13,685 nt of DNA. It comes from Hyphomicrobiales bacterium (GTDB taxonomy: Bacteria > Pseudomonadota > Alphaproteobacteria > Rhizobiales > Aestuariivirgaceae). The notes under the pieces were generated by a model. The model saw only the letters and a program-made list of their open reading frames with translations, was not told where the DNA came from and did not search any database. The position numbers and the translations under genes are program-made. Numbering within the stretch: the first letter of the stretch is position 1; every line of letters begins with the position of its first letter. Location of the stretch: positions 1 through 13,685 of the forward strand of contig JANXRO010000060.1 of assembly GCA_025356765.1 (NCBI GenBank), read 5' to 3'. This document shows, piece by piece, positions 12,937-13,685 of this stretch.

Positions 12937-13685
12937 GGGCGAAATCTTTCCAAGTTGGTGAGAATGTTTTGAAGCACCGCGCGCAATTCAGCGGCTTTGG
13001 TGGAGTTGAAGGTCCACGGTGCGGCTTCTGCGATCAGATAAGATGATTGTGTCACTTCCATTTGAATGGCATGAACGTTTTCATCTGGCTTGCCATAGTG
13101 CCGCGTTGTCCAACCACCACGAAACCGACCATTCAAAACTGAAGTGAACGATGATGTTTTGGCAATAGTATTGGCAATTTTTTCAATCGCTAACGCACAG
13201 GTTTTTCCATTGTCAGTTCCAATATTCAAATTAGGTAATGTGTCTTCAAACAAAAATGGAATGTGGCTGCGAATAGAATGACAATCGAAAATAATTGCGT
13301 ATCCGTGAAGGGCCTTTACCCGCGCAACTTCTGCCGCAAATGCCGCATGATAAGGCGTGTGAAATTCAACCCGCCGGTGTTCAATTTGGGCAGAATCAGG
13401 TTCCTGGCCGGAATGATAAAGTGGCAAGCCATCAAAATCTGTCAGCGGGCAAAGACCAGTGGTGTTCTGCCCCGAATAAAGCGAACCGCCTTGTGGGTCC
13501 CGATTGGCATCAATCACATAACGATGAAAGATAGCTGCAACCACAGTGGCACTTGGCAAAAGACCATCATAAACTTGGTCGATATGCCAATCTGTGTCAG
13601 CCAATAATTTGCCATTGTCGTTCAGCGCCGCCCAAACATCGGGCGGAACATATGTGCCGCCATGCGGTTGGCCCAAAATAATCGG
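12933..13685 (-). CDS. hutG: N-formylglutamate amidohydrolase (deformylase), 5' end outside window
   Basis: The frame is open to the right edge and shows 250 residues ending in a stop at 12933; roughly the first 10-15 residues are missing compared with the usual length near 265. Visible conserved blocks are PIILGQPHGGTYVP at the edge, DTDWHIDQVYDG, FHRYVIDANRDPQGG, YSGQNTTGLCPLTDFDG and DCHSIRSHIPFLFE, which supply the metal and substrate ligands of the FGase family. The enzyme hydrolyses N-formyl-L-glutamate to glutamate and formate. This marks the five-step histidine route that uses HutF, rather than the four-step route whose HutG is an arginase-like formiminoglutamase. It is followed by hutU with a 4-bp overlap. 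The TTG at 13676 is internal to the protein and is not the true start. Confidence 0.94.
   Translation of the reverse strand, partial: PIILGQPHGGTYVPPDVWAALNDNGKLLADTDWHIDQVYDGLLPSATVVAAIFHRYVIDANRDPQGGSLYSGQNTTGLCPLTDFDGLPLYHSGQEPDSAQIEHRRVEFHTPYHAAFAAEVARVKALHGYAIIFDCHSIRSHIPFLFEDTLPNLNIGTDNGKTCALAIEKIANTIAKTSSFTSVLNGRFRGGWTTRHYGKPDENVHAIQMEVTQSSYLIAEAAPWTFNSTKAAELRAVLQNILTNLERFRP

Noticed and set aside
1..13685. CRISPR arrays, tRNA or rRNA genes, insertion sequences, prophage or integron features
   Set aside because: No regularly spaced repeats, cloverleaf-like blocks, transposase or integrase frames or terminal inverted repeats were seen; intergenic gaps are at most 148 bp.

Overview
The window looks like a chromosomal segment of an alphaproteobacterium, probably Hyphomicrobiales-like. 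This is inferred from the protein families: a three-gene xanthine-dehydrogenase-type molybdenum hydroxylase in FAD/FeS/Mo order, a betaine-catabolism type flavoprotein coupled to a choline-kinase-like protein, a bacterial Fpr ending in AFVG, a small MltB-type transglycosylase, and a histidine-utilisation cluster with HutG of the N-formylglutamate amidohydrolase type. Base composition is near 50% GC by eye. There are no tRNA or rRNA genes, insertion sequences or CRISPR arrays, and no gene-free stretch over about 150 bp. Eleven complete genes and two edge-truncated genes fill nearly all of the sequence.

Layout. (1) Positions 1-1941, minus strand: a choline/aminoglycoside-kinase-like protein, then (4-bp ATGA overlap) a dimethylglycine/sarcosine-dehydrogenase-type flavoprotein that runs off the left edge. 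(2) Positions 2090-7655, plus strand, divergent from the first pair: FAD, 2Fe-2S and molybdopterin subunits of a Mo hydroxylase packed with 1-bp overlap and 2-bp gap, then a MoaD/ThiS-like small protein ending in Gly-Gly, then a membrane-anchored single-domain FMN/3Fe-4S glutamate-synthase-like protein preceded by a perfect 17-bp palindrome. (3) Positions 7659-8447, minus: secreted lytic transglycosylase. (4) Positions 8560-10060, plus: ferredoxin-NADP reductase with a repeat-rich promoter, then a four-histidine-box fatty acid hydroxylase/sterol desaturase family membrane protein. (5) Positions 10067-13685, minus: hutG (truncated by the right edge), hutU (ATGA overlap), and, 89 bp downstream in the same orientation, a prokaryotic ionotropic glutamate receptor homologue.

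How the genes may work together. Regions 1 and 5 are catabolic: demethylation of methylated glycines, and conversion of histidine to glutamate plus formate. Region 2 encodes an uncharacterised oxidative hydroxylase whose substrate cannot be read from the sequence; its catalytic loop (AYRAPSAP) is not that of form I CO dehydrogenase. The most striking item is the receptor at 10067-11176. It has the S1-M1-P-M3-S2 layout of ligand-gated glutamate channels and keeps the amino-acid-binding Arg, Gly-Ser-Thr and Asp. In place of the potassium-channel-like TVGYG filter reported for GluR0 it carries a Gln-Gln-Pro-Asp pore tip resembling the Q/R-site region of animal AMPA receptors. It sits next to genes that produce glutamate from histidine.
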